Shown: piece after piece, positions 13,443-19,762 of the stretch | How the letters are laid out: each line of letters begins with the position of its first letter | Numbering within the stretch: the stretch's first letter is position 1 | Source of the DNA: CAZCCM01 sp964616165 | GTDB taxonomy: Bacteria > Bacillota > Clostridia > TANB77 > CAG-508 | DNA length: 19,762 bases | Assembly: GCA_964616165.1 (NCBI GenBank) | Contig: CAZTTS010000016.1 | Coordinates: forward strand, 1 to 19,762 | Direction of reading: 5' to 3' | Position numbers and translations under genes: made by a program | Notes under the pieces: generated by a model | Told to the model about the DNA's origin: nothing | What the model saw: the letters and a program-made list of their open reading frames with translations, nothing else | Database searches by the model: none

Positions 13443-14822
13443 ATGAATTTAAGAAAAATGTATGATAGTATAGAAAATCCATTAAATTCATCTACTTTAA
13501 GAAAATTAGTAGATGTATATTCAAAGAGTTCTACAAGTGAAAGAGGATTTTATGCTAAATTGATGAGAGATGCTGATAAAAAAGATGATGATTTCGATGT
13601 TAATAAAAATGATATGGATGAATTTTATGTAAGAATGACTAATATTTGGAAAAGAAATATGGCAAAAATGGACCAAAAATTTTTTGATAGACTATATTTT
13701 GCAGGAAAGTTAGGTGGAGAATTTGTTGAATTTAGAGAATTTATTTTAAACACACCTGAAATTCATAATAGGAGTGAATATATAAGTAAAATTCGTGTTC
13801 CCGCAATTCAAAAATTTGAATTAAGCTCTAAAGAACGCAGCCTTGCTGAAAACTATGTATGGGATAAACTCGAAGGTGGCTGGATGAGAATCAATTCAAA
13901 TAGAGTAAAATCACATCAAGAAAGAAGTTTTATTGTTAATCATAGATTGTATTTAGGTGCTGAAAATAGAGATTTGTATAAAGTACTAAATATATTAGTA
14001 GAAAACTTTGAAAAGAAAAATTTACCATATGATTTTAAATATGATCTTATGGTTGGTAGAGATGATAGTATAGTAATATATGCTGATTCAGAACTTTTGC
14101 CTAAATATTTGGAAATGTTTGACGATATAGAAAAAGAACATCCTGAATTAATTGCAAAACTTAAAAGTGGTCCCTTATTATCTGGTAAAATAAAAAGATG
14201 GTTAGGTTATGGTTCTGAGCCTAAAGAACGTGGGATTTCATTTAATTCTAAAAGAGCAAAGATATTAGAGAAAGCTTTAACAACAGCAACCGTTGAATGG
14301 GTTTTTAATAATCCGAATTTTAAACATAATGAAAGTGGCTTACTATTATATGAATTTGTTGCTAAAAAAGCAGCTGAAAAAATTGCTTTTAGAGCACCTA
14401 AAGAATATCAAAAAGATTGGCTTTTATCTGCATATCTAAATAAAACATTAAATAATAATATTGAAGAAATATTAGAATGCTTATCTGAAGGGGAATTTCA
14501 AGGTTTAGATCAGGGACAAATAAAATATACAAACAATACGATATTATCGTTTACAAGCAAAGATTTTTTAGCTGGTTTAAAAGAATTAGCTCCTCATATT
14601 GTTCAAGCAGATCCTAAATTTTTAAGTCAATTAAAAGATCATATTGATACAGAAGCAAAAAAAGAAGGAATAGATATTAATAAATTTTGTTTTGATACTC
14701 ATCAGACAAAAGAAATTATGAGTCAACAAAGTGAGCTTTTAGACTCAAGGAGCAAAACAAGAAATCAAGGCCTTCAATCAAAATTACCACAAAAAGAAAA
14801 CCCTGATGATTTTGAAAGATGA
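13443..14822 (+). CDS. Hypothetical protein with a HopA1-like central region
   Basis: The protein has 459 residues, no signal peptide and no membrane helix. The N-terminal 160 residues are charged and helical. Residues ~160-280 show a pattern I associate with HopA1-type domains: HRLYLGAENRDLYKVLNIL (167 onward), PYDFKYDL, GRDDSIVIYAD (205-215), then SGPLLSGKI, LGYGSEP (254-260) and SFNSKRAKILEKAL (266 onward). HopA1 domains occur in a Pseudomonas type III effector and in many non-pathogen proteins; no secretion signal or effector role can be claimed here. The last ~45 residues are Gln/Ser/Lys-rich and probably disordered. The ribosome binding site is weak (AGAG). It follows the membrane protein by 27 bp. 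The family link is by eye and moderate at best. Confidence 0.65.
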   Translation: MNLRKMYDSIENPLNSSTLRKLVDVYSKSSTSERGFYAKLMRDADKKDDDFDVNKNDMDEFYVRMTNIWKRNMAKMDQKFFDRLYFAGKLGGEFVEFREFILNTPEIHNRSEYISKIRVPAIQKFELSSKERSLAENYVWDKLEGGWMRINSNRVKSHQERSFIVNHRLYLGAENRDLYKVLNILVENFEKKNLPYDFKYDLMVGRDDSIVIYADSELLPKYLEMFDDIEKEHPELIAKLKSGPLLSGKIKRWLGYGSEPKERGISFNSKRAKILEKALTTATVEWVFNNPNFKHNESGLLLYEFVAKKAAEKIAFRAPKEYQKDWLLSAYLNKTLNNNIEEILECLSEGEFQGLDQGQIKYTNNTILSFTSKDFLAGLKELAPHIVQADPKFLSQLKDHIDTEAKKEGIDINKFCFDTHQTKEIMSQQSELLDSRSKTRNQGLQSKLPQKENPDDFER

Positions 14823-14841
14823 ATACAAAAAGGAAGAATTG

Positions 14842-15069
14842 ATGATAGAAGTGAAATTAAATTCTATATATAAGCATTTTAAAGGCAATTTATATTTAGT
14901 TGAAGATATTGCTTGTCATAGTGAAACAAATGAGAAATATGTCATATATAGAGATGTAGAAAACAAGAAAAAGTTATACATCAGACCTTATGACATGTTT
15001 TTAAGTAAGGTAGATAAAAATAAATATCCTGATGTAGATCAGGAATATAGATTTGAATTACAAGATTAA
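14842..15069 (+). CDS. DUF1653 family small protein
   Basis: The protein has 75 residues and consists of one DUF1653 domain: IEVKLNSIYKHFKGNLYLVEDIA, HSETNEKYVIYRDVENKKKLYIRPYDMFLSKVDKNKYPDVDQEYRFEL, the family pattern from start to end. It is a small beta-rich domain of unknown function found alone or fused to other domains. Start choice: ATG 14842 has AGGAAG upstream and matches the family N-terminus; an in-frame ATG at 14806 would overlap the previous gene by 17 bases and add 12 unrelated residues. It sits 19 bp after the HopA1-like gene and 22 bp before the Ham1-like gene, so it is in one transcript with them. Confidence 0.9.
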   Translation: MIEVKLNSIYKHFKGNLYLVEDIACHSETNEKYVIYRDVENKKKLYIRPYDMFLSKVDKNKYPDVDQEYRFELQD

Positions 15070-15091
15070 TTATAAAAAAAGCAGGTAAAAT

Positions 15092-15658
15092 ATGAAAATA
15101 ATATATATAACAGGAAATAAATTTAAAATTTTATTAGGCAAGAAGTATATAGAACCCCTTGGCATAGAAGTAACAAATAAAAAAATGGATCTTCCAGAAA
15201 TACAAGCAGATACTGCTGAAGAAGTTTCTGCTTATTCTGCTCAATTAGCTGCAGAACAATTAAAAGAAAATGTTTTGGTTAATGATTCTGGTTTATCAAT
15301 TCCAGCTCTTAATAATTTTCCATCTGTTTATACAAAATATATTGAACAAACTATAACTGAAGATGGAATACTAAAACTTATGGAAGGTATCAAAGATAGA
15401 AGAGCATATTTTAAGGAGGCCTTATCTTATGCTGAGCCAGGAGGAGAACCAGTAACTTTTGTTTCAATATCTGAAGGAGAAATTGCGCTTATAAAAGAAG
15501 GTGAGTTTGGTTGGAGTTTTGATATGATATTTATTCCAAAGGGTGAAACTAAGCCACTGGCATGCTTTAATGATGAGGAAAGATGGAAGTTTTGGAGTGA
15601 AGATGCATATATTGACTTTGTAGAATATCTTAAAGAAAAAGAAAAGAATAAAAAATAA
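15092..15658 (+). CDS. Divergent Ham1/RdgB-family non-canonical NTP pyrophosphatase
   Basis: The protein has 188 residues, the normal length for enzymes that hydrolyse ITP, dITP and XTP to keep deaminated bases out of nucleic acids. The fold markers are present: YITGNKFK (residues 5-12), DLPEIQADTAEEVS (33-46), VNDSGLSIPALNNFPSVYTKYI (63-84) and FVSISEGEIALIKEGEFGWSFDMIFIPKGETKP. Several usual residues differ. DSGLxVDAL reads DSGLSIPAL (the second Asp is Pro71), GxPG reads NFPS, and the C-terminal SHR motif is replaced by SEDAYIDF. It therefore belongs to a divergent branch and its substrate may differ from ITP. A short AGG site precedes ATG. It lies between the DUF1653 and YbjQ-family genes in a tightly packed run. 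Confidence 0.85.
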   Translation: MKIIYITGNKFKILLGKKYIEPLGIEVTNKKMDLPEIQADTAEEVSAYSAQLAAEQLKENVLVNDSGLSIPALNNFPSVYTKYIEQTITEDGILKLMEGIKDRRAYFKEALSYAEPGGEPVTFVSISEGEIALIKEGEFGWSFDMIFIPKGETKPLACFNDEERWKFWSEDAYIDFVEYLKEKEKNKK

Positions 15659-15696
15659 TTTACTAATATATGATATAAGGATAAAAAGGAGAAAAA

Positions 15697-16008
15697 ATGA
15701 TTATATATACGACTGATTATATATCAGGAAAAAAACTAGAAACATTAGGTTTAGTTAAAGGTTCTACAGTACAAACTAAACATATTGGTAAAGACATAAC
15801 CCAAGCTTTTAAACATTTAGTAGGAGGAGAGTTAAAAGCATATAATGAAATGATGAGTGATGCTAGAGCTCTTGCAACAGAAAGAATGATGGAAGAAGCT
15901 AAAGAATTAAAAGCTGATGCAATTGTGTCTGTAAGATATGCAACTTCTGCTGTTATGCAGGGGGCTGCTGAAGTAATTGTATATGGAACAGCTGTTAAAT
16001 TTATATAA
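15697..16008 (+). CDS. YbjQ family (UPF0145) heavy-metal-binding-like protein
   Basis: The protein has 103 residues and is a complete YbjQ-family protein. It opens with the strand MIIYTTDYISGKKLETLGLVKGSTV. The conserved helical segment GGELKAYNEMMSDARALATERMMEEAKELKADAIVSVRY covers about residues 49-87, and it ends AAEVIVYGTAVKF. The family forms pentameric rings in solved structures and is often labelled heavy-metal-binding, but its function is not established. AAAAGGAG lies six bases upstream of ATG. A 9-bp inverted repeat overlaps the stop codon, and the FAD-dependent dehydrogenase gene follows 45 bp later. Confidence 0.93.
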   Translation: MIIYTTDYISGKKLETLGLVKGSTVQTKHIGKDITQAFKHLVGGELKAYNEMMSDARALATERMMEEAKELKADAIVSVRYATSAVMQGAAEVIVYGTAVKFI

Positions 16009-16015
16009 TTTAACA
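15993..16015. repeat. 9-bp inverted repeat TGTTAAATT/AATTTAACA at the ybjQ stop
   Basis: A perfect 9-bp inverted repeat (15993-16001 and 16007-16015, spacer TATAT) overlaps the stop codon of the YbjQ-family gene. No T run follows, so it is not a standard terminator. It overlaps a weak promoter-like pair (TTTAAC 16009-16014, TATAAA 16031-16036) ahead of the FAD gene, so it could be an operator or an RNA 3'-end hairpin. Confidence 0.35.
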
Positions 16016-16053
16016 AGTAAATTTAAAAAATATAAAACAATATAGGAGAAAAA

Positions 16054-17427
16054 ATGAAATATGATGTTATAATAATAGGAGCAGGACCGGGGGGAATTTT
16101 TGCTGCATACGAATTAAGTAAAAACAAGGATTTAAAGATAGCGGTATTTGAAAAAGGATATCCTTTAGAAAAAAGAAAATGTCCAATAGATGGTGTTAAA
16201 ATTAAACAATGTATAAAGTGCAAGCCATGTTCAATTATGAATGGATTTGGTGGTGCAGGCGCTTTTTCTGATGGAAAATATAATATAACAAATCAATTTG
16301 GTGGAACCTTATATAAATATATTGGAGAAAAGAAAGCTATTGATTTAATTAAATATGTAGATGAAATTAATATGAAGCATGGTGGCGAAGGTGCAAAAAT
16401 GTATTCAACTGCTAATTCTGAATTTAAAAAAATATGTCTTCAAAATAAATTACAATTATTAGATGCACAAGTAAGGCATCTTGGAACAGATAGAAACTAT
16501 GTAGTTTTAGAGAATCTATATAGTTATTTAAAAGATAAAGTAGATTTTTATTTTGATAGTGAAGTAGTAGATTTAGAAGTCAAGGGTAGTGAATACATTG
16601 TAATTACAAAAGATAAAAAATATACAACTAACAAATGTATTATTTCAGTTGGAAGAAGTGGATGTAATTGGTTAGAAAAAGTATGTAAGAAATTAGATAT
16701 CAAAACAAATTCAAATAGAGTTGATTTAGGTCTTAGAATAGAGGTTTTAGCTGAAGTTTTTTCTCATATAACAGATAAATTATATGAAAGTAAAATTGTA
16801 TATAGAACTGAAAAATTCGAGGATAATGTAAGAACATTTTGTATGAATCCTAGAGGAATTGTGGTTACAGAAAACACAAATGGGATTATTACTGTTAATG
16901 GTCACAGCTATGAAGATGAAGAAAAAAAGACTGAAAATACAAATTTTGCATTACTGGTTTCTAAAACTTTTTCAGAACCATTTAATGACAGTAATGAGTA
17001 TGGAGAAAGTATTGCAAAACTATCTAATATGCTTGGTGGAGGAGTATTAGTGCAAAGATTTGGGGACTTAATGAGAGGTAGAAGGAGTAATGAAAAAAGA
17101 ATGGCTGCTTCTATTGTGAGACCGACATTAGATGCAACACCAGGAGATTTAAGTCTAGTTTTACCAAAGAGAATTTTAGATGGAATAATAGAGATGATTT
17201 ATGCATTAGATAAGATTGCTCCAGGTATGGCAAATGATGATACTTTACTTTATGGTGTTGAAGTAAAATTCTATAATATGGAAGTGAAATTAGATGAAAA
17301 TCTAGAAACAAAATATGAAAATTTATTTATTATAGGTGATGGAAGTGGAATAACACATTCTTTGTCACATGCTTCAGCTAGTGGAGTATATGTAGCAGAA
17401 AAGTTATTAGAACGTTTAAAAAAATAA
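16054..17427 (+). CDS. FAD-dependent dehydrogenase (COG2509-like) with N-terminal four-cysteine cluster
   Basis: The protein has 457 residues. The FAD-binding Rossmann motif IIIGAGPGG lies at residues 6-14 and the second flavin motif NLFIIGDGSGITHSLSHASASG near the C-terminus. After the first strand-helix-strand there is a cysteine cluster C43-x9-C53-x2-C56-x2-C59, followed by NGFGGAGAFSDGKYN, which I know as a hallmark of this uncharacterised dehydrogenase group. The cysteines could bind an Fe-S cluster or zinc; the sequence alone does not decide. The middle part carries CIISVGRSGCNWL and the substrate-side segment GDLMRGRRS. Physiological substrate unknown. AGGAG is eight to nine bases before ATG. 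No partner electron carrier gene is adjacent. Confidence 0.88.
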   Translation: MKYDVIIIGAGPGGIFAAYELSKNKDLKIAVFEKGYPLEKRKCPIDGVKIKQCIKCKPCSIMNGFGGAGAFSDGKYNITNQFGGTLYKYIGEKKAIDLIKYVDEINMKHGGEGAKMYSTANSEFKKICLQNKLQLLDAQVRHLGTDRNYVVLENLYSYLKDKVDFYFDSEVVDLEVKGSEYIVITKDKKYTTNKCIISVGRSGCNWLEKVCKKLDIKTNSNRVDLGLRIEVLAEVFSHITDKLYESKIVYRTEKFEDNVRTFCMNPRGIVVTENTNGIITVNGHSYEDEEKKTENTNFALLVSKTFSEPFNDSNEYGESIAKLSNMLGGGVLVQRFGDLMRGRRSNEKRMAASIVRPTLDATPGDLSLVLPKRILDGIIEMIYALDKIAPGMANDDTLLYGVEVKFYNMEVKLDENLETKYENLFIIGDGSGITHSLSHASASGVYVAEKLLERLKK

Positions 17428-17438
17428 ATACTTATACG

Positions 17439-17472
17439 TTTTATTTAAATGATAAATTTATTTTAAATAAAA
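17439..17472. repeat. 11-bp all-AT inverted repeat between the FAD gene and the nitrilase-family gene
   Basis: TTTTATTTAAA (17439-17449) and its complement (17462-17472) are separated by 12 bases. Built of A/T only and lacking a clean T run, it would be a weak terminator for the FAD gene. A TATAAT at 17489-17494 lies just downstream, so a promoter for the next gene may start here, but no convincing -35 box is seen. Confidence 0.35.
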
Positions 17473-17510
17473 TTATAAAAAAAGAAATTATAATCTAAGA
17501 AAAAGGAATA

Positions 17511-18401
17511 ATGAGAATTTTTGCTTTAGAATTAAATAATGATATAAAAGGCTTAGATGCAAGAAAAAAACATATAGAATCTTTAATATCTCAATTATCT
17601 AAACCTGATATAGTTTTATTGCCAGAATTAGCTTTACCTAGTTATATGCCTAATTATAAAATATGGGAGTATGCTGATAATAATAGTATAAATACATCTA
17701 AATGGGCTAAGAATATTGCGGAAAAATATAATTGCTATATTGGAGTAGGGTATATAGATTATGAAAATGGAGATTATTATAATAGATATTTAATAGCAGA
17801 TTCTAAACAAGTATATGGTATAGTTACAAAAAGTGAGGCAGAAGCAGCTGTTTTTAAAAGAGGATATTTTGATAATATAATAAAAACTCCTTTCGGGAAT
17901 GTTGCAGTAGCAATATGTTATGATTCTAAAAGAAAATATTTTTATAATAATATTGAGAATGAAAAAATATCATTAATAATTTTCCCTCATGGAAGTCCAT
18001 CAAGTTCTAAAAATATAGAAAATGAAGTTAAAATAAATGACTACATCTGTAATTTATATCTTAATGCGTTTTGTGTTCCAGTTGTATATATCAATAGTTA
18101 TGGCAAATTGGAATACATGCCAGGGATAATGGGCAAATTAATGAGCTTTTTAAAATTCACTGTGAATGGTAAAAGTAAAATTTATGGTTCTGGTTGTGAC
18201 AATATAAAATTAACACAAAAAAACATAATAGGATGTGAAACTGTTTTATATGAAAGTTATAAAACAAATGAAATATTATTTTATGGATTAGATTTAATAA
18301 AAGGGAATAGTTTTTTTAGAAAGACTATACTTAAAATGGATATATTTTGGGGATTAAAAAAGTATAAGAAAATGTTAAAGGAAACAAAATATGGATTATG
18401 A
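17511..18401 (+). CDS. Carbon-nitrogen hydrolase (nitrilase superfamily)
   Basis: The protein has 296 residues with the Glu-Lys-Cys triad of the nitrilase superfamily in the right order and setting: Glu39 in VLLPELALPSY, Lys107 in IVTKSEAEAAVFKRG and Cys136 in VAVAICYDSKR. Such enzymes cleave amides, carbamoyl groups or nitriles. The residue after the catalytic Cys is Tyr-Asp where many members have Tyr-Asp/Glu-xx-Arg, so the active site looks intact. The C-terminal third (about 225-296) is divergent, basic and rich in aromatic residues, giving no substrate clue. AAAGGA precedes the ATG by five bases. The nucleoside phosphorylase gene overlaps its 3' end by 11 bases, so the two are translationally coupled and probably share a pathway. 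Confidence 0.9.
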   Translation: MRIFALELNNDIKGLDARKKHIESLISQLSKPDIVLLPELALPSYMPNYKIWEYADNNSINTSKWAKNIAEKYNCYIGVGYIDYENGDYYNRYLIADSKQVYGIVTKSEAEAAVFKRGYFDNIIKTPFGNVAVAICYDSKRKYFYNNIENEKISLIIFPHGSPSSSKNIENEVKINDYICNLYLNAFCVPVVYINSYGKLEYMPGIMGKLMSFLKFTVNGKSKIYGSGCDNIKLTQKNIIGCETVLYESYKTNEILFYGLDLIKGNSFFRKTILKMDIFWGLKKYKKMLKETKYGL

Positions 18402-19167
18402 ATATTTGTTAAAATCACATTTAAAATATGGAACAAACAAAGAAGATATTATAAAAAGAAAAGGATATGAAAATATTCTTGAAAATGTTGTAATTGCCCC
18501 TTGGTGGTCTCATGATATGTTTAAAGAAAAAGCAAAACAGATAGAACAAGTAGGTGAAAGAGTATATAATATATATGGAGATAATTTTGAATTTTCATTT
18601 GTAGAACTAAGGGCAATTGGAGCACCAGTAATTCTAGATCAAGTATTAGCACTGGGTGTTACTAAATGCAAAAATATAATATTTATTGGTTCAGTTGGAT
18701 CTTTAGATGAAAACATAAAAATTGGTGATATAGTAATTCCAGAGTATTCATTTTGTGGAGATGGAGCAACAAGATACTTAAATAAGGCTTTAGAAGATGA
18801 TTTTGGGAAGGAATTTTATCCTTCGAAAGATTATACTAAAAAATTGTTAAACATTTTAGAAAGCACTACAGGCATTAATTATCACTATGTTCCAAACTTT
18901 AGCATTGATACTATTTTTGCTCAATTTGCACATATAGATTATATACTTTCTAAAGGAGCTAAAGTAGTTGAAATGGAAACTGCTGCATTATTTAAATGTA
19001 GTGAGGTTCTAAATTTAAATGTAACAGCAATTTTTTGTGTATCAGACAATACAGTTATTAATAAATCTTTGTATAGTGGGAGAACTGAAGAAGAAAGAGA
19101 ATATAGGCATAAAGTAAGAAGAGAAATAATACCACAAATAATCACACAGATGTTTCAAGAAGAGTAA
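18391..19167 (+). CDS. Nucleoside phosphorylase superfamily protein (PNP/UDP family)
   Basis: The protein has 258 residues of the PNP_UDP_1 fold, whose members split nucleosides with phosphate into base and ribose-1-phosphate. Recognisable elements are FVELRAIGAPVILDQVLALG (about residues 69-88), the strand IIFIGSVGSLDENIKIGDIVIPE where the family has an IGTAG-type turn, and VVEMETAALFKCSEVL with the ribose-contacting E194-M-E196. VSDN around residue 226 matches the base-side Asp region of the family (usually SD). Purine or uridine specificity cannot be fixed by eye, and hydrolase-type members of the fold (MTA/SAH nucleosidases) are an alternative. It overlaps the nitrilase-family gene by 11 bases and is followed after 41 bp by an ASCH-domain gene. 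Confidence 0.9.
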   Translation: MDYEYLLKSHLKYGTNKEDIIKRKGYENILENVVIAPWWSHDMFKEKAKQIEQVGERVYNIYGDNFEFSFVELRAIGAPVILDQVLALGVTKCKNIIFIGSVGSLDENIKIGDIVIPEYSFCGDGATRYLNKALEDDFGKEFYPSKDYTKKLLNILESTTGINYHYVPNFSIDTIFAQFAHIDYILSKGAKVVEMETAALFKCSEVLNLNVTAIFCVSDNTVINKSLYSGRTEEEREYRHKVRREIIPQIITQMFQEE

Positions 19168-19208
19168 AATATGTTAAAATTAGAAAAAATAAATAATTAG
19201 GAAGATTT

Positions 19209-19565
19209 ATGAATGAAATTGAGAGATGGTCTTTTGGAAGAGACAATGATTATTTAATTTCTTTAGTTTTACAAGGCAAAAAGAGAGCCACATCTTCATT
19301 ATATGATGAAAAAGATAACAATGATGAAAAACTCTCTATTATAGTATACTCAGATGGAAGAGATGCATGTTTAGTTGAAACTAAGAAAATAATAGTTTTA
19401 AGGTTTAAAGAAGTAGATGAAAAATTGGCTTTATTAGAGGGTGAAGGTTCATTTGATAAATGGAAAGAAGATCATTATTATTTTTTTAAAAGTCAAAATA
19501 ATCTTTTTGATGAAAACACTTTAATTAAATTTGAAATATTTGAAGTTAAGGAAGTTTTAAAATAA
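19209..19565 (+). CDS. ASCH domain protein
   Basis: The protein has 118 residues and is one ASCH domain: WSFGRDNDYLISLVLQGKKRATSSLY (about residues 7-32) with the GKKRATSS signature, then LVETKKIIVLRFKEVDEKLALLEGEGSFDKWKEDHYYFF, the family's VxT...F..V.....EGEG...W...H..FF pattern. ASCH domains are PUA-like folds thought to bind RNA or modified nucleotides; the E. coli member YqfB is an N4-acetylcytidine amidohydrolase. The catalytic-type Lys and Glu positions (K24/K25, the EGEG Glu) are retained. AGGAAG lies six bases before ATG. Its place after a nitrilase-family enzyme and a nucleoside phosphorylase suggests a role in nucleoside turnover. Confidence 0.9.
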   Translation: MNEIERWSFGRDNDYLISLVLQGKKRATSSLYDEKDNNDEKLSIIVYSDGRDACLVETKKIIVLRFKEVDEKLALLEGEGSFDKWKEDHYYFFKSQNNLFDENTLIKFEIFEVKEVLK

Positions 19566-19624
19566 AAAACATAGAATAAAAATTAGCTAAATATTTTAAT
19601 AAAGAAGAAAATGAGGAATAAAAC

Positions 19625-19696
19625 ATGGAAAATAAAATAAATATAAACTGTGAGATCGGCTCATATGGCCGAAATCGAGCAATCCCTTATAACTAA
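19625..19696 (+). CDS. Possible 23-residue leader peptide ORF in a GC-richer patch
   Basis: A short ORF (ATG 19625, TAA 19694-19696) has AGGA seven to ten bases upstream and codes MENKININCEIGSYG and eight further residues. The second half has codons GAG, ATC, GGC and CGA, unlike the AT-rich usage elsewhere in the window. The DNA under it can fold as a hairpin, CGGC (19657-19660) with GCCG (19668-19671) plus flanking pairs. I recognise no family. It could be a leader peptide controlling the gene that starts at 19751, or chance; another short ORF overlaps it in the +1 frame. Confidence 0.35.
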   Translation: MENKININCEIGSYGRNRAIPYN

Positions 19697-19754
19697 AAGG
19701 TTTCGTCAAAAAAAGTTTTTACATAATTCACTGAAAAGGAGAGAAGTTATATGA
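19665..19754 (+). CDS. Possible 29-residue ORF overlapping the leader ORF and the next start codon
   Basis: In the +1 frame relative to the 19625 ORF, ATG 19665 (or an in-frame GTG at 19650) opens a basic peptide MAEIEQSLITKRFRQKK and on to RREVI, stopping at TGA 19752-19754. The stop overlaps the next ATG as ATGA, a typical translational-coupling junction. Its codons (GCC, ATC, GAG, CTG, AGG) look foreign to the window. It may be a real small protein, the tail of a truncated gene, or chance. No family is recognised. Confidence 0.35.
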   Translation: MAEIEQSLITKRFRQKKFLHNSLKRREVI

Positions 19755-19762
19755 AAAAAGAA
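19751..19762 (+). CDS. Start of a gene cut by the right edge
   Basis: ATG 19751 is preceded by AAAAGGAGAG at good distance (about 19735-19744). Only Met-Lys-Lys-Glu is in the window, so nothing can be said about its product. The strong ribosome binding site and the unusual leader before it make it likely to be a real gene. Confidence 0.6.

Noticed and set aside
14806..14841. Upstream start for the DUF1653 protein
   Set aside because: It overlaps the previous gene by 17 bases and the extra residues are outside the family pattern; AGGAAG serves ATG 14842.
19648..19762. Group II intron 5' end or known riboswitch at the right edge
   Set aside because: GTGAG occurs, but no intron domain or conserved riboswitch core could be matched in the short sequence visible.

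Overview
The window is very AT-rich DNA with standard-code stops (TAA dominant, TGA used by scpB and by the gene ending at 14822), strong AGGAGG-type ribosome binding sites and short intergenic gaps. The ireB-ruvX-DUF1292 block, the minD-minE-rodA block and scpB point to a Firmicute, most likely an uncultured low-GC clostridium. A run of exactly 100 Ns (6240-6339) flanked by an identical 55-bp sequence shows this is a scaffold, probably from a metagenome.

Layout. (1) 1-992, minus strand: a gene running off the left edge with a PD-(D/E)XK-like nuclease motif, then tRNA-Gly(TCC) with a clear promoter. (2) 1221-6230, plus strand: minD, minE with an unusual Lys/Glu-rich tail, rodA, a dihydrouridine synthase and asnS, covering division-site placement, wall elongation and translation. 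minC is not beside minD. (3) 6231-6655: assembly gap, nine 9-bp tandem repeats, and tRNA-Met(CAT) with terminator and promoter on the minus strand. (4) scpB with a good terminator. (5) From a consensus promoter at 7266-7294: a small cytosolic protein, a secreted/membrane protein, a large TadZ/CpaE-like protein whose P-loop has lost its lysine, and a membrane-anchored GAF plus degenerate-GGDEF protein, followed by ireB and ruvX. The first four genes look like an undescribed membrane-associated signalling or scaffold module built from pseudo-enzymes. (6) 12507-14822: a DUF1292 protein with its own promoter and terminator, a four-helix membrane protein, and a 459-residue protein with a HopA1-like central region. 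(7) 14842-19565: a DUF1653 protein, a divergent Ham1/RdgB-like protein, a YbjQ-family protein, an FAD-dependent dehydrogenase with a four-cysteine cluster, then a nitrilase-family hydrolase, a nucleoside phosphorylase-family protein and an ASCH-domain protein, the last three resembling a nucleoside/base salvage set. (8) 19625-19762: a patch of clearly higher GC with two overlapping short ORFs ahead of a gene cut by the right edge, possibly the start of acquired DNA.

Most genes are housekeeping. The parts worth a second look are the 7329-11781 module, the MinE tail, the left-edge nuclease-like gene, the HopA1-like protein and the right-edge GC-rich leader.
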